A stretch of DNA of 64,000 nucleotides from Natrinema sp. DC36 (GTDB taxonomy: Archaea; Halobacteriota; Halobacteria; Halobacteriales; Natrialbaceae), in the NCBI RefSeq assembly GCF_020405225.1, contig NZ_CP084472.1:2418001-2482000 (forward strand), in the 5' to 3' direction. Position 1 is the stretch's first letter. Each line of letters opens with the position of its first letter. A program made the translations under genes and the position numbers. Positions 15,679-25,328 of this stretch are shown here, piece by piece. The notes beneath the pieces were generated by a model. It had not been told where the DNA came from, did no database searches, and saw only the letters and a list, made by a program, of their open reading frames with translations.

Positions 15679-16966
15679 GACCGACGAGTTACCCGAGGGC
15701 GTCGAGACGCGGCGACGAACCCGGTGGTCGGGCCTCGTCGGACTGACGCTCGCGAGGTGGCGCCAGCGGGCGACGGGAACGACGGCGGGCCGGATCGCGT
15801 CGACCGTCGGCGCCGTCGCACTGACGATCGCGTTCCTGCTCGTCGTGACGGGCATCGCGCTGGCGCTGGCCGACGGCGGCGCGACGAGCAGGGACGACGC
15901 GGACGTCCGTATTACGCCGACCGAGGGGAGCACCCTCTCGTCCGTCGACGGGGTCGAAGGCCCCCGCCTCGGAGCGACGAACGAACGGGCCGGGACGATC
16001 CGCTCGCACGACGGCGTCGAGCACGCGTCCCCGGTGCTCGTCGAGACGGCGCGACTCGAGTCGACCGACGGCGACCCGCGGACGGTCCGTCTCGTCGGCG
16101 TCGTTCCCGACGGCGAATCGCGGACCGTCGCGGGACTACCGACGGACCGCCTCGAGCCGGGTGACTCCCACTACGCGAACGGATCGTACGACGGCCCGCG
16201 AAACGGGGAGATCGTGCTCTCTCGCACCGCCGCCGACCGACTCGACGCGTCAGGCGGCGACGAGCTGGCCGTCTCGAGGGGGCCGATGCAGTCGAACGAG
16301 ACGGCAGTAACGGTGACGGTTGCGGCCGTGGGGGATGGCGGTGGCGGCGGTGGCGGCAAGGGCAGCGAGGGCGGCGCTCCGATCGCCCTCGTGCACGCGA
16401 GCGAACTCCAGTCGCTTTCCGGGGCCGCGGACGGCCAACTCGCCGATCGGGTGTTAGTCTGGGGCAACTCCGACGCGGCGCAGTCGGCCGCCACCGACGC
16501 GTATCCCGACGCGTCGGTCGAGATCGCCGGAACCGCCGATCCCACCGCGTTGTTCGAGGACGGCCTGGCGTTCGCGACCAGCGTGATCGCGCTGATCGTC
16601 GGCGTGACGATCTGTGCCTCGTTCGTCGCGACGACCATGGGCATGACCGTCGACGAGGACCGGCGGACGCTGGCCGTCCTCGAGTCGATCGGCGTTCCCA
16701 CTCGCGGTCGCCTCGCCGTCGTCGCGATTTCGACGGGGATCACCACGTTCGTCGGCTCGCTCGTGGGAATCGTCTTCGGCGCGGGAGGGATCGTGGGCGT
16801 CAACGCGATCGCCAGCGCGACTATCGCGCCGGGGGCGGTCGCCCAGTTCCATCCCTTGTTCGTCCCGTACGCGATCGCCGTCGCGCTCCTGTCGGGCCTC
16901 GTGGCCGTTCCCTACCCGCTCGCGGTAGCCGCGCGAACGTCAGTTCTCTCGGAGGTGGGACGATGA
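15668..16966 (+). CDS. FtsX-like ABC permease (first of pair)
   Basis: 432 residues with the MacB/LolC-E arrangement. One N-terminal transmembrane helix (VGAVALTIAFLLVVTGIALAL) is followed by a large extracellular domain of about 230 residues containing a glycine-rich run (GDGGGGGGGKGSEGG). Three C-terminal helices then follow (FATSVIALIVGVTICASFVA and others, ending VPYPLAVAA). ESIGVPTRGRLAVVA fits the coupling region before the second helix. The gene starts inside the ATPase gene and its stop overlaps the next permease by four bases, so the three form one operon and one heteromeric exporter. Confidence 0.88.
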   Translation: MSDETDELPEGVETRRRTRWSGLVGLTLARWRQRATGTTAGRIASTVGAVALTIAFLLVVTGIALALADGGATSRDDADVRITPTEGSTLSSVDGVEGPRLGATNERAGTIRSHDGVEHASPVLVETARLESTDGDPRTVRLVGVVPDGESRTVAGLPTDRLEPGDSHYANGSYDGPRNGEIVLSRTAADRLDASGGDELAVSRGPMQSNETAVTVTVAAVGDGGGGGGGKGSEGGAPIALVHASELQSLSGAADGQLADRVLVWGNSDAAQSAATDAYPDASVEIAGTADPTALFEDGLAFATSVIALIVGVTICASFVATTMGMTVDEDRRTLAVLESIGVPTRGRLAVVAISTGITTFVGSLVGIVFGAGGIVGVNAIASATIAPGAVAQFHPLFVPYAIAVALLSGLVAVPYPLAVAARTSVLSEVGR

Positions 16967-18195
16967 GCGTCGGCGGCGCGGTCGTTCGAACGCGAGCCGT
17001 CATCGGACTCGCGCTCGCCCAGCTTCGGCGCTCCCCCGGCCGAACCGTCCTCACCGTGCTCGCGGTCACCCTGGCCGTCCTCTCGGTGACCGTTCTCGCG
17101 AGCCTCGGCGTGGGCGTCGTCGAGAAGGGAGAGCAGGGACTGGACAGCGCCGGTCGGGACATCTGGATCTCGCGCTCCCCGGTCGATCCGGGGTCCAGCG
17201 GCACTGAAAACCCGATATCTGGCGCTCACGGCACGGCAGCCGAGCTCACCGCGCGGGACGATATCGCCTCGGCCTCGCCGATCGCGATGTACGACGTCTA
17301 CCTCGGAACGGATCCGTCGGACCTCCAGCGCAGACCCGCGGTCGGCGTCCAGGAGACCCACGACGGCTTCGACTTCGAAGCGGGCCACGGGTTCGAGGTG
17401 GACAGGGAGACCGCCGCCAGCCCCCCACCTGACGAGCCCCAGCGCGACGAGATCATTCTCGATCCGCAGGTCGCCGACGAACTGGGCGTCTCGGTCGGCG
17501 ACACGATCTACGTCGGGACCAGCCGACACACGGCGGAGGCGAACGAGCTCACCGTCATCGGGATCTCGGGCTACTACTCGCAGTACCTCGGCTCGCCGGC
17601 GGTGACGGTCCCGCTGGGCGACCTGCAGGCCATCGCCGGCACGTCGGGAACTGACCGGGCGACCTACCTCACCGCCGACGTGGCGGACGGCGCCGACCGC
17701 GACGCCGTGGCGGCAGAGCTCGGCGAGGCGTATCCCGAGTACGACGTTCGGACCAGCGATAATCAGGTACAGTCGATGCTCGAGGAGCGCACGATGGTGC
17801 TCGCGAGCGGCGCGACGCTGGTCGGGCTCGCCGTCCTCGGCGGAATCGTCCTGACGGCCAACCTGTTCGCGCTCGTGGCCCACCAGCAGCGCGAGGAACT
17901 GGCGGCCCTCCGTGCGATCGGCCTCTCTCGCCGGCTGCTCGCCGGCACGATCGGCACGCAGGGGCTCGTCATCGGTCTGCTCGGCGGCCTGCTCGCCGTC
18001 GCGGTGACGCCGCTAGCCGTGATCGGGTTGAACCGGTTCTCGGCGTCGGTGCTCGGCTTCGAGCGTCTCCTCCGGACGCCGCCCGAGGTCTACGCGGGCG
18101 GGTTCGCGCTCGCGCTCGGTGCCGGAACGATCGTCGCGATCGTCGCCGGCTGGCGCGCCGGCCGCTACGCTCGTATCGAGCATCTCCAGGCCTGA
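16963..18195 (+). CDS. FtsX-like ABC permease (second of pair)
   Basis: 410 residues. The N-terminal helix RTVLTVLAVTLAVLSVTVLA is followed by an extracellular region with MacB-like fold features (DEIILDPQVADELGVSVGD, VIGISGYYSQYLG), then three C-terminal helices. The motif ELAALRAIGLSRRLLAGTIG is the FtsX/MacB coupling segment that contacts the ATPase. The ATG overlaps the previous stop (ATGA). The TGA stop at 18193-18195 is also the first part of an 82-bp palindromic element. It partners the permease upstream. Confidence 0.9.
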   Translation: MSVGGAVVRTRAVIGLALAQLRRSPGRTVLTVLAVTLAVLSVTVLASLGVGVVEKGEQGLDSAGRDIWISRSPVDPGSSGTENPISGAHGTAAELTARDDIASASPIAMYDVYLGTDPSDLQRRPAVGVQETHDGFDFEAGHGFEVDRETAASPPPDEPQRDEIILDPQVADELGVSVGDTIYVGTSRHTAEANELTVIGISGYYSQYLGSPAVTVPLGDLQAIAGTSGTDRATYLTADVADGADRDAVAAELGEAYPEYDVRTSDNQVQSMLEERTMVLASGATLVGLAVLGGIVLTANLFALVAHQQREELAALRAIGLSRRLLAGTIGTQGLVIGLLGGLLAVAVTPLAVIGLNRFSASVLGFERLLRTPPEVYAGGFALALGAGTIVAIVAGWRAGRYARIEHLQA

Positions 18196-18276
18196 TACGG
18201 TCTGGTGTACCGATGTACCGGAGCAACCGCAGGACGGTTCGCGGTTGCTCCGGAACTGACTGACAACAGTCCGTAT
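18195..18276. repeat. 82-bp palindromic element, TGATACGG family, copy 1
   Basis: The element begins ATACGGTCTGGTGTA and ends CAGTCCGTAT. The inner stem CCGGAGCAACCGC (18218-18230) / GCGGTTGCTCCGG (18241-18253) is perfect around a 10-base loop; the outer parts are partly decayed. It matches the perfect palindrome at 60949-61030 in length (82), loop size and most of the left arm. Its first base is the A of the permease TGA stop, so it may function as a transcript terminator. Confidence 0.85.
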
Positions 18277-18384
18277 GAGACCCTCGAGGCCTGAACCCGA
18301 ACCAGCGGTACTGACCGAGTCCCGTCGACGCTGCCGGCTTTCGCACGCCGAACCCACTTGCCGGCCGGACCCGTACGTCTCGTG

Positions 18385-18912
18385 ATGCGACTACGAACAC
18401 CTGCTCGAGATCGATCGCCCTCGGCGGCGTCCGGATCGGAATCGACGGCTGACGCTTCCTCGACGAGCGGCCTCGCCAGACACCTTCTCACCGCCGTCGG
18501 GATCATCGCGCTCGCGTACGCCGTGTCGCGGCTTCTGGACTCGAGGGAGTCGATCCCCGCGGTCGAGGAAATCCGAGAGCGAGCCGTGGAGACCGTTCCG
18601 GACGAGGTCCAGAGCCGAGCCGTCGACGCCGTCCCCGACGATCGGATCGAGACGATACGGAACCGAACCGGTCAGACCGTTCCCGACGATGTCACTGAGA
18701 TTTCCATCGACGGGCCCAGGAACGAAGCGGCCGAGGCCGGGTCCGATCCCGACTCGTCCACCGAGACGATCGAGAGCGGCGACGAGTCCGACGTGACGGG
18801 GCTGAACGAGGACGATACCGACGAACTCGACGAAGGGAGAACGGACGAGGACGGCGACGACGCGGTCGACGCGGAGTCCGATAGCGATCACGATGCGGGA
18901 CTCGAGGAGTGA
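18385..18912 (+). CDS. Membrane-anchored acidic hypothetical protein
   Basis: 175 residues from the ATG at 18385. An N-terminal basic segment precedes one hydrophobic stretch (HLLTAVGIIALAYAVSRLL). Then come three loosely repeated units resembling ERAVETVPDEVQSRAVDAVP and RTGQTVPDDV, and a 70-residue tail that is almost all Asp, Glu, Ser and Thr. It probably anchors a disordered acidic domain at the membrane. I do not recognise a family with certainty; proteins of this build are common in haloarchaea and poorly conserved. Confidence 0.7.
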   Translation: MRLRTPARDRSPSAASGSESTADASSTSGLARHLLTAVGIIALAYAVSRLLDSRESIPAVEEIRERAVETVPDEVQSRAVDAVPDDRIETIRNRTGQTVPDDVTEISIDGPRNEAAEAGSDPDSSTETIESGDESDVTGLNEDDTDELDEGRTDEDGDDAVDAESDSDHDAGLEE

Positions 18913-18976
18913 GTCGTCCCGCGGTGAAGGCGACAGCGAGACGATAGCATGACGAAATCGGAATGACAGCGAGACG

Positions 18977-19020
18977 AAAGCGGAAGGAAAGCGGAAGGAA
19001 AGCAGAAGGAAAGCGGAACG
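18977..19020. repeat. Four-copy 11-bp tandem repeat
   Basis: AAAGCGGAAGG is repeated four times with single-base changes (AAAGCAGAAGG, AAAGCGGAACG). It lies in the spacer before the Lhr-type helicase gene. Neighbouring bases (GACAGCGAGACGA) are also loosely repeated. Confidence 0.8.
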
Positions 19021-19106
19021 ATAGCGAGGAGAAATACACGGCGTCGGTCGCGGGTAACTGGCCGAAAACGTGGTCCTTATCCGCCGTTCGTCCCTAGCGC
19101 GTTTCG

Positions 19107-21998
19107 ATGACTGACGGGGACGTCGCGGCGTTTACGCACCTCGGGTCGACGGTTCGGGGAGCGCTCTCCGAACGCGGCTTCTCGCAGCCGACGGCGCCGC
19201 AGCGACTGGCGATTCCGCCGCTGTCGGCCGGCGAGAACACGCTCGTGATCGCGCCCACCGGGAGCGGCAAGACCGAGACGGCGATGTTGCCCGTCTTCGA
19301 CCACCTCGTGGCGGACGACGGTGAGCCGAGCACACCGAGGCAATCCTCGTCGGAGGATCCCGCCGACGGCGGTCCGCCGGAGGGATTCGGCGTGCTCTAC
19401 ATCACCCCACTACGGGCGCTCAACCGCGACATGCGCGAGCGCCTCGAGTGGTGGGGCGACTACCTCGGCCTCGAGGTCGACGTTCGCCACGGCGACACGA
19501 CCCAGTACCAGCGGGGGAAACAGGCCGAGGATCCCCCGGACGTGCTGATCACGACCCCCGAAACCGTGCAAGCGATGCTCACCGGCAAGCGGCTGCGGGA
19601 GGCGCTCGCGGACGTCTCTCACGTCGTGATCGACGAAGTCCACGAACTCGCAGCGTCCAAGCGGGGCGCGCAGTTGGCGATCGGCCTCGAGCGACTCCGG
19701 GACCTGGCGGGGCCGTTCCAGCGGATCGGGCTCTCGGCGACCGTCGGCGATCCGGGAGAGGTCGGCCAGTTCCTCACTGGCGGCCGCCCCTGCGAGATTC
19801 GCGAGATCGACGTCGGGAGCAACGTCGACGTGACGGTCCGCGAGCCCGCCGTGACCGAGGAAGACGAACGACTGGCCGGCGAACTCATGACCGAAGCCGA
19901 CACGGCCAGTCACGTCCGGCTGATCCGGGATCTGGTCGACGAACACGAATCGACACTGATCTTCGTCAACACGCGGCAGACGGCCGAAGCGCTGGGGTCG
20001 CGGTTCAAGGAACTCGACCTGCCGATCGGCGTCCACCACGGCTCGCTCTCGAAGGAGGCCCGGATCGACGTCGAGGACCGGTTCAAGGCCGGCGAAATCG
20101 ACGGCCTCCTCTGTACGTCCTCGATGGAGCTCGGGATCGACGTGGGGCAGGTCGATCACGTGATCCAGTACAAGAGTCCCCGACAGGTTACCCGCCTCCT
20201 CCAGCGGATCGGTCGCGCGGGCCACCGACAGGACGAGGTCTCGAGCGGCACGATCGTCACGACGCGACCCGACGACACCTTCGAAGCGCTGGCGATCGCC
20301 CGCCGGGCCCGCGACGGCGAGGTCGAGCCGGCGGCGATCCACGAGGGGAGTCTGGACGTGGTCGCGAATCAGCTGCCGGCGATCGTCCAGAGTCGCGGCG
20401 ACACGTACGTCGACGACGCCGCCGAAACCGTAAGGCGGTCGTATCCCTTCCGGAACGTCCCCGAAGCGACTATTCGCGAGATCGTCTCCGAACTCCACCG
20501 GAATCGGATTCTGTGGTTCGACGAGGCCGAAGATCGCATCGAGACGACCGGCGGCACCTGGCAGTACGTCTACGCCAATCTCTCGATGATCCCCGACGAG
20601 GAGACCTACGAGGTCCACGACATCGCATCGGGAGGCCAGATCGGGACCCTGGACGAGCGCTTCGTGGTCAACTTCGCCCAGCCCGGCGAGGTGTTCATCC
20701 AGCGCGGTGAGATGTGGCGGATCGCCGAGATCGACGACGAGGAGGCCCGGGTCAAGGTCAGTCCGATCGAGGACCCCGCGGGCGAGGTGCCGTCGTGGAT
20801 CGGCCAGGAGATTCCCGTCCCCGCCGCGGTCGCCGGCGAGGTTGGCGAAATTCGGGCCGTCGCGGAGCCCCAATTGGAAACCGGTGCCGACGCCGCCGCA
20901 GTCGGCCGCGAACTCGCGGGCCGCTATCCGGCCGACGAGTACACCCTGACCGAGGCCTGCGCGCAACTCGAGGCCCAGATCGACGCCGGCGCGCCGATGC
21001 CGACGGCGGATCGACTGGTGCTCGAGCGGCAGGGCCGGACGATCGTGCTCAACGCCCCCTTCGGCCACACGGCGAACGAGACGCTCGGACGAATTCTCTC
21101 GGCACTGCTGGGCCAGCGCGCGGGGTCGTCCGTCGGCCTCGAGACCGATCCCTACCGGATCGAACTCGAGGTGCCGAACTCGATCGCGACGAGCGACGTG
21201 CTCGCGGTGCTCGAGGAGACCGACCCTGACCACGTCGAGGCGATCGTCGAACTCGGGCTCAAGCGCTCGGACGCGCTCGCCTTCCGCCTCGCACAGGTCT
21301 CGGCGAAGTTCGGCGCGCTCAAGCGCTGGCAGAATCAGGGGTCGGGCCGCATCTCGAACGACCGCTTGCTCGCCGCGCTCGAGGACACGCCGATGTACGA
21401 GGAGGCGATTCGGGAGGTGTTCCACGAGGACCTCGACATCGAACGCGCGAGTTCGGTGCTCGAGCGGGCCCAGTCGGGGGACCTCGAGCTGGTGACCCAC
21501 CGCGGGCGCACGCCGGTCGGACTGGGCGGTCGTTCGTCGGGTGGCAAGGAACTCCTCGCGCCCGAAAACGCCGATGCGAGCGTCATCAAGACGGTCAAGG
21601 AGCGGATTCAAGACGACCGCGTCATTCTGCTGTGTACCCACTGCACCGAGTGGAAGGTGAAGACGAAAGTCAAGCGGGTGCCCGACCAACCCGAGTGTCC
21701 CGAGTGCGGGTCGACGCGGATCGCCTCCCTGAACCCGTGGGCCGACGAGGTCGTGCAAGCGGTCCGGTCGCAGGAAAAGGACGACGAGCAGCGGGAGATG
21801 ACCGAACGCGCGTTCCGGGCCGCGGGCCTCGTCCAGAGCCACGGCAAGCAGGCCGTCATCGCGATGGCCGCCCGCGGCGTCGGCCCCCACAACGCCGCTC
21901 AGATCATCAACAAACTTCGCGAGGACGAAGCCGAATTCTATCGGGACATCCTCTCGAAGGAGCGCGAGTACGCCCGGACGCAGGCGTTCTGGGACTGA
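19107..21998 (+). CDS. lhr: Lhr-type superfamily 2 DNA/RNA helicase
   Basis: 963 residues from the ATG at 19107. Motif I is PTGSGKT (50-56), motif Ia ITPLRALNRDM, motif II DEVH (176-179), motif III LSATVG, motif IV IFVNTRQTAE, motif V SSMELGIDVGQVDHVI and motif VI RLLQRIGRAGHR. The long C-terminal region holds the Lhr winged-helix and core-associated domains. It then adds a zinc ribbon (CTHCTEWKVK...CPECGS) and a helical tail. Length and motifs match archaeal Lhr (aLhr) proteins, 3'-5' translocases acting in DNA repair or RNA turnover. It is a single gene with its own promoter. An acidic insertion (about residues 70-93) separates motifs I and Ia. Confidence 0.92.
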   Translation: MTDGDVAAFTHLGSTVRGALSERGFSQPTAPQRLAIPPLSAGENTLVIAPTGSGKTETAMLPVFDHLVADDGEPSTPRQSSSEDPADGGPPEGFGVLYITPLRALNRDMRERLEWWGDYLGLEVDVRHGDTTQYQRGKQAEDPPDVLITTPETVQAMLTGKRLREALADVSHVVIDEVHELAASKRGAQLAIGLERLRDLAGPFQRIGLSATVGDPGEVGQFLTGGRPCEIREIDVGSNVDVTVREPAVTEEDERLAGELMTEADTASHVRLIRDLVDEHESTLIFVNTRQTAEALGSRFKELDLPIGVHHGSLSKEARIDVEDRFKAGEIDGLLCTSSMELGIDVGQVDHVIQYKSPRQVTRLLQRIGRAGHRQDEVSSGTIVTTRPDDTFEALAIARRARDGEVEPAAIHEGSLDVVANQLPAIVQSRGDTYVDDAAETVRRSYPFRNVPEATIREIVSELHRNRILWFDEAEDRIETTGGTWQYVYANLSMIPDEETYEVHDIASGGQIGTLDERFVVNFAQPGEVFIQRGEMWRIAEIDDEEARVKVSPIEDPAGEVPSWIGQEIPVPAAVAGEVGEIRAVAEPQLETGADAAAVGRELAGRYPADEYTLTEACAQLEAQIDAGAPMPTADRLVLERQGRTIVLNAPFGHTANETLGRILSALLGQRAGSSVGLETDPYRIELEVPNSIATSDVLAVLEETDPDHVEAIVELGLKRSDALAFRLAQVSAKFGALKRWQNQGSGRISNDRLLAALEDTPMYEEAIREVFHEDLDIERASSVLERAQSGDLELVTHRGRTPVGLGGRSSGGKELLAPENADASVIKTVKERIQDDRVILLCTHCTEWKVKTKVKRVPDQPECPECGSTRIASLNPWADEVVQAVRSQEKDDEQREMTERAFRAAGLVQSHGKQAVIAMAARGVGPHNAAQIINKLREDEAEFYRDILSKEREYARTQAFWD

Positions 21999-22094
21999 CG
22001 GGCGCTCAGGAGTGACGATCGGCGTCCGACCGACTGACCCCCCGCCACACCTCGTTCCACAGTCCTTATCTACGCTACGACCAAATTCGGGTCA

Positions 22095-24119
22095 ATGAAT
22101 CCCGGCCCGTCAAATGACCCGTCCGCGGCTGCGGACGAGTCCGAAGCCGGTTCGTACCCCGCCCGGCTAGAGGGGCTACTCGAGGCGGCGGACGTCGCCT
22201 GTTTTCGAGCGACGCCGTCCGGGACGATCGTCGCTGTCAACGACGCGTTCACGCGGCTGACGGGCTACGCGCGGAGCGAACTCGACGAGCGGCCGTTCGA
22301 CGCGCTTTTCGACGACGGAACGAGCCTCGAGTCGCTCGGTTCGGATCTCGACGGAGGGAGTTCGTCGCCGACGTCGACGCCGGTTTCGATTCGAACGAAG
22401 ATGGGGAGCATCCCCTGTACGGTCCACCTCGAGGTACGGCTGCGAGGCGACACCGATCGGGAACCGACGATCACCGGAATCGTCCGCCGACGGCGCGTCC
22501 CCGCCCGCTCGTCGGCGGCGTCCGACTCCGATCTCACGTACGGTCGGACCTTCGAGGCGCTGGCGAACGCGCTCCCCGACGGCATCATCGTCCTCGATAC
22601 GGACAGCGACATCCAGTACGCCAACCCGGCCGTCGAACGCATTCTCGGCCACGATCCCGACGAGCTCGTCGGCTCGAGCAAGGTCACTATCATCCCGGAA
22701 CGACTGCGCCAGACCCACCTCTCCGCGCTCCAGCGCTACCTCGAGACCGGCGAGCGAAACATCAACTGGACCTACGTCGAGCTGCCGGGCCAGCACGCGG
22801 ACGGCAACGAGGTCCCGCTCGGTGTTTCGCTCAACGATTTCACGTTCGACGGGGATCGGTACTTCGTCGGCCTCTTTCGGGATATCTCGCCGCGCAAAGA
22901 GGCCGAGCAAACCCTGACGGAGAAAGTCGTCCAGCTCGAGTCGGTCTCCTATCTCGGTCGAAACGCCCTGGAGAACGGGGATATCGACGCTCTGCTCGAG
23001 AAAGCAACCGAACTGGTCGCGGCGTCGCTCGACGCGGAGTACGCGACCGTCTTCGAACACGACGCGGCGGACTCCGACGCCGCGGTGCTCCGACTCCGGG
23101 CCGGCAGCGGTATCGATGTCGCCGACGGTGCGACGACGCCCGTGTCGGACTCGATCGCTGCCGCCGTACTGGCCGGCGACGGCCCCGTCGTGATCGAGGA
23201 CCTCGAGTCCGACGACCGGTTCGACGGTCCGTCGGTATCGGGCGATCGCGACGTCCGGAGCGGCATCACCGTCACGATCGGACCGGTATCCGACCCGTGG
23301 GGTGTCCTCGACGTCTACGACACCGATCGACGGGAGTTCGCCGACCACGACGTCGACTTCCTCGAGAGCGTCGCCACGATCATCGCGACGGCGATCGAGC
23401 GCCAGGGGTACGAGCGACGCCTCAACGAGACGGTTTCGGAGCTCGAGGCGTCGAACGAACGCCTCGAGCAGTTCGCCTACGCCGCCTCCCACGACCTGCA
23501 AGAGCCCTTGCGGATGGTCTCGAGCTACCTCCAGCTCATCGAGAGCCGGTACGCCGACGAACTCGACGCGGACGGCCGCGAGTTCATCGACTACGCGGTC
23601 GACGGCGCGAATCGCATGAGCGAGATGATCGAGTACTCCCGAATCGACTCGCAGGGCGACCCCTTCGAACCCGTCGATCTCGACGCCGTGCTCGAGGACG
23701 TGCTGACCGACCTGCAGATGATGATCGACCGATCGGACGCGGAGATTTTGATCGGGCCGTTACCCGAGGTGCGAGGCGACCCACATCAGCTCCGCCAACT
23801 GTTCCAGAACCTGCTCTCGAACGCGATCGAGTACAGCGGCGACGAACCGCCGCGAGTGGACATCACCGCCGAGCAGTGCGGCGGGACGTGGGAGATTTCG
23901 GTCCGCGACGAGGGGATCGGCATCGGACCCGACGAGCAGGATCGAGTGTTCCGGGTATTTCAGCGCCTCCACAGTCACGAGGAGTACGAGGGGACGGGAA
24001 TCGGACTCGCGCTCTGTCGCCGCATCGTCGAGCGCCACGGCGGCCGCATCTGGGTCGACGCCGAACCCGGCGAAGGCTCGACGTTTACCTTCACGATTCC
24101 CGTCGACGGATCGCGGTAG
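22095..24119 (+). CDS. PAS-PAS-GAF sensor histidine kinase
   Basis: 674 residues. PAS 1 spans about 25-130 (VACFRATPSGTIVAVNDAFT) and PAS 2 about 155-275 (ALPDGIIVLDTDSDIQYANP). GAF spans about 285-440 (GDIDALLEKATELVAASLDA). A coiled linker leads to HisKA with the phosphoacceptor in AYAASHDLQEPLRMV (His466), and HATPase_c has the N box NLLSNAIEY, DEGIGIG and GTGIGLALC. There are no transmembrane segments, so it senses a cytoplasmic or diffusible signal. The HDLQEP form of HisKA resembles phytochrome-like kinases, but no chromophore cysteine is visible. No response regulator is adjacent, so its partner must be elsewhere. Confidence 0.92.
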   Translation: MNPGPSNDPSAAADESEAGSYPARLEGLLEAADVACFRATPSGTIVAVNDAFTRLTGYARSELDERPFDALFDDGTSLESLGSDLDGGSSSPTSTPVSIRTKMGSIPCTVHLEVRLRGDTDREPTITGIVRRRRVPARSSAASDSDLTYGRTFEALANALPDGIIVLDTDSDIQYANPAVERILGHDPDELVGSSKVTIIPERLRQTHLSALQRYLETGERNINWTYVELPGQHADGNEVPLGVSLNDFTFDGDRYFVGLFRDISPRKEAEQTLTEKVVQLESVSYLGRNALENGDIDALLEKATELVAASLDAEYATVFEHDAADSDAAVLRLRAGSGIDVADGATTPVSDSIAAAVLAGDGPVVIEDLESDDRFDGPSVSGDRDVRSGITVTIGPVSDPWGVLDVYDTDRREFADHDVDFLESVATIIATAIERQGYERRLNETVSELEASNERLEQFAYAASHDLQEPLRMVSSYLQLIESRYADELDADGREFIDYAVDGANRMSEMIEYSRIDSQGDPFEPVDLDAVLEDVLTDLQMMIDRSDAEILIGPLPEVRGDPHQLRQLFQNLLSNAIEYSGDEPPRVDITAEQCGGTWEISVRDEGIGIGPDEQDRVFRVFQRLHSHEEYEGTGIGLALCRRIVERHGGRIWVDAEPGEGSTFTFTIPVDGSR

Positions 24120-24194
24120 CGACTCGAGAGGAGAACCGTCGTTCCGATCCGTCGATCCGTAACGGCCATACGCCTCGCTCACGTCAATTGGCCC

Positions 24195-24920
24195 ATGAAA
24201 TTCGCGCCGGGGGCCTGGAAGTACGCCATCGTTCCACTGCTCGCCGCCCCGTTTGCCCTTCTCATTAGCGTTACAGCGAGTCTCGTCGCGCTCGCGGTCG
24301 GTACGGGAACCCTCGCGTTCTTTCGGGATCCCGAGCGCTCCCCGCCGCCGACCGGCGTCGTCTCGCCGGCCGACGGAAACGTCTCCGTTCTCCGTGAGGA
24401 AGGCGACCGAGTTCGGCTGGGCGTCTTCATGAACGTCTGGCACGTCCACGTCGTCCGTTCTCCCTTCGCGGGCCGGGTCACCGACGTCGAACACGTCTCC
24501 GGTGCGAACCGTCCGGCCTTCTCGAAGGAGTCCGACCGAAACGAACGCGTCCACGTCCGCTTCGAGACCGATTCTTCGCAACTGCCGTCGGCGGAAGCCG
24601 ATGGCGACGAGACGGAATCGATCGCAGCCGACGACCCGAACGCACACCCAGACGAACCCGACCACGACGCCGACGTCACGCTCATCGCCGGCGCGTTCGC
24701 CCGCCGCATCCACCCCTACGCCGAGCGCGGCGACGATCTCGAGCGGGGCGAACGGATCGGCCACATCGCCTTCGGCAGCCGCGTCGACCTGCTCTTTCCC
24801 CCGACGGTCGATCTCGAGGATGTTACGGTCGATATCGGGGACTCGATGACCGCCGGCGAGAGCGTCGTGCTCGAGTCGTCGGCCGACGCGCTGGCCGGCG
24901 AGTTCGACCTCGAGGCCTGA
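24195..24920 (+). CDS. asd: Archaeal phosphatidylserine decarboxylase proenzyme
   Basis: 241 residues. Two N-terminal hydrophobic stretches are followed by AFFRDPERSPPP...VVSPADGNV and VFMNVWHVHVVRSPFAG, the conserved PSD core. HIAFGSRVDLLFP contains the Gly-Ser self-cleavage site (Ser195) that makes the pyruvoyl group. The protein converts archaetidylserine (or phosphatidylserine) to the ethanolamine lipid at the membrane. An unusual acidic insertion of about 35 residues (PSAEADGDETESIAADD) precedes DVTLIAGAFARRIHPY. The length otherwise fits the short archaeal/PSD type II class. No archaetidylserine synthase gene is adjacent. Confidence 0.92.
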   Translation: MKFAPGAWKYAIVPLLAAPFALLISVTASLVALAVGTGTLAFFRDPERSPPPTGVVSPADGNVSVLREEGDRVRLGVFMNVWHVHVVRSPFAGRVTDVEHVSGANRPAFSKESDRNERVHVRFETDSSQLPSAEADGDETESIAADDPNAHPDEPDHDADVTLIAGAFARRIHPYAERGDDLERGERIGHIAFGSRVDLLFPPTVDLEDVTVDIGDSMTAGESVVLESSADALAGEFDLEA

Positions 24921-24962
24921 ATTCGGCGATCCTTTATCCGATATCGAGCGGCCAACACGAGC

Positions 24963-25328
24963 ATGATCGAACTCGACTGGGAGATCGACCGGATCGAGGG
25001 AGTGACGCTGGTTTCCGCGACCGTCGCGACCACCGCGACGACGCCGCAGCGAGTCCGTATCGAGAGCCGACTCGACGGCCCCCTCTGGCATCCAGGTCGC
25101 GGACCGCATCCAGATCCCGAGTGGACCGACGCAGGCTGGGACGGGATCGTGGAACCGAATCAGTACCGCGGTATCGGCTTCGCGAGTCCCGCAGCGCCCG
25201 CTGAGCCGCCGCTCGAAGTGGTTGCCGCTCGGCGGGCACCGACCGATCGGTCGGCAACCGAGGGCGACGCGCTCGCGTCACTGACCGAGTGGAAACCGAC
25301 GCCCGACGTTCTCGAACGGCAGCGATGA
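24963..25328 (+). CDS. Conserved haloarchaeal hypothetical protein upstream of MinD-like ATPase
   Basis: 121 residues: MIELDWEIDRIEGVTLVSAT, beta-rich first half, then a tryptophan-containing middle (LWHPGRGPHPDPEWTDAGWD) and an acidic C-terminus. I recall such proteins as an uncharacterised haloarchaeal family. The stop overlaps the start of the MinD-like gene (ATGA at 25325-25328), so the two are translationally coupled. That coupling suggests a partner or regulator of that ATPase. No enzymatic motif is visible. Confidence 0.75.
   Translation: MIELDWEIDRIEGVTLVSATVATTATTPQRVRIESRLDGPLWHPGRGPHPDPEWTDAGWDGIVEPNQYRGIGFASPAAPAEPPLEVVAARRAPTDRSATEGDALASLTEWKPTPDVLERQR

Noticed and set aside
19410-21890. 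Minus-strand open frame of 826 codons opposite the Lhr-type helicase
   Set aside because: It is the mirror of a strongly GC3-biased gene; the sense strand has all helicase motifs.
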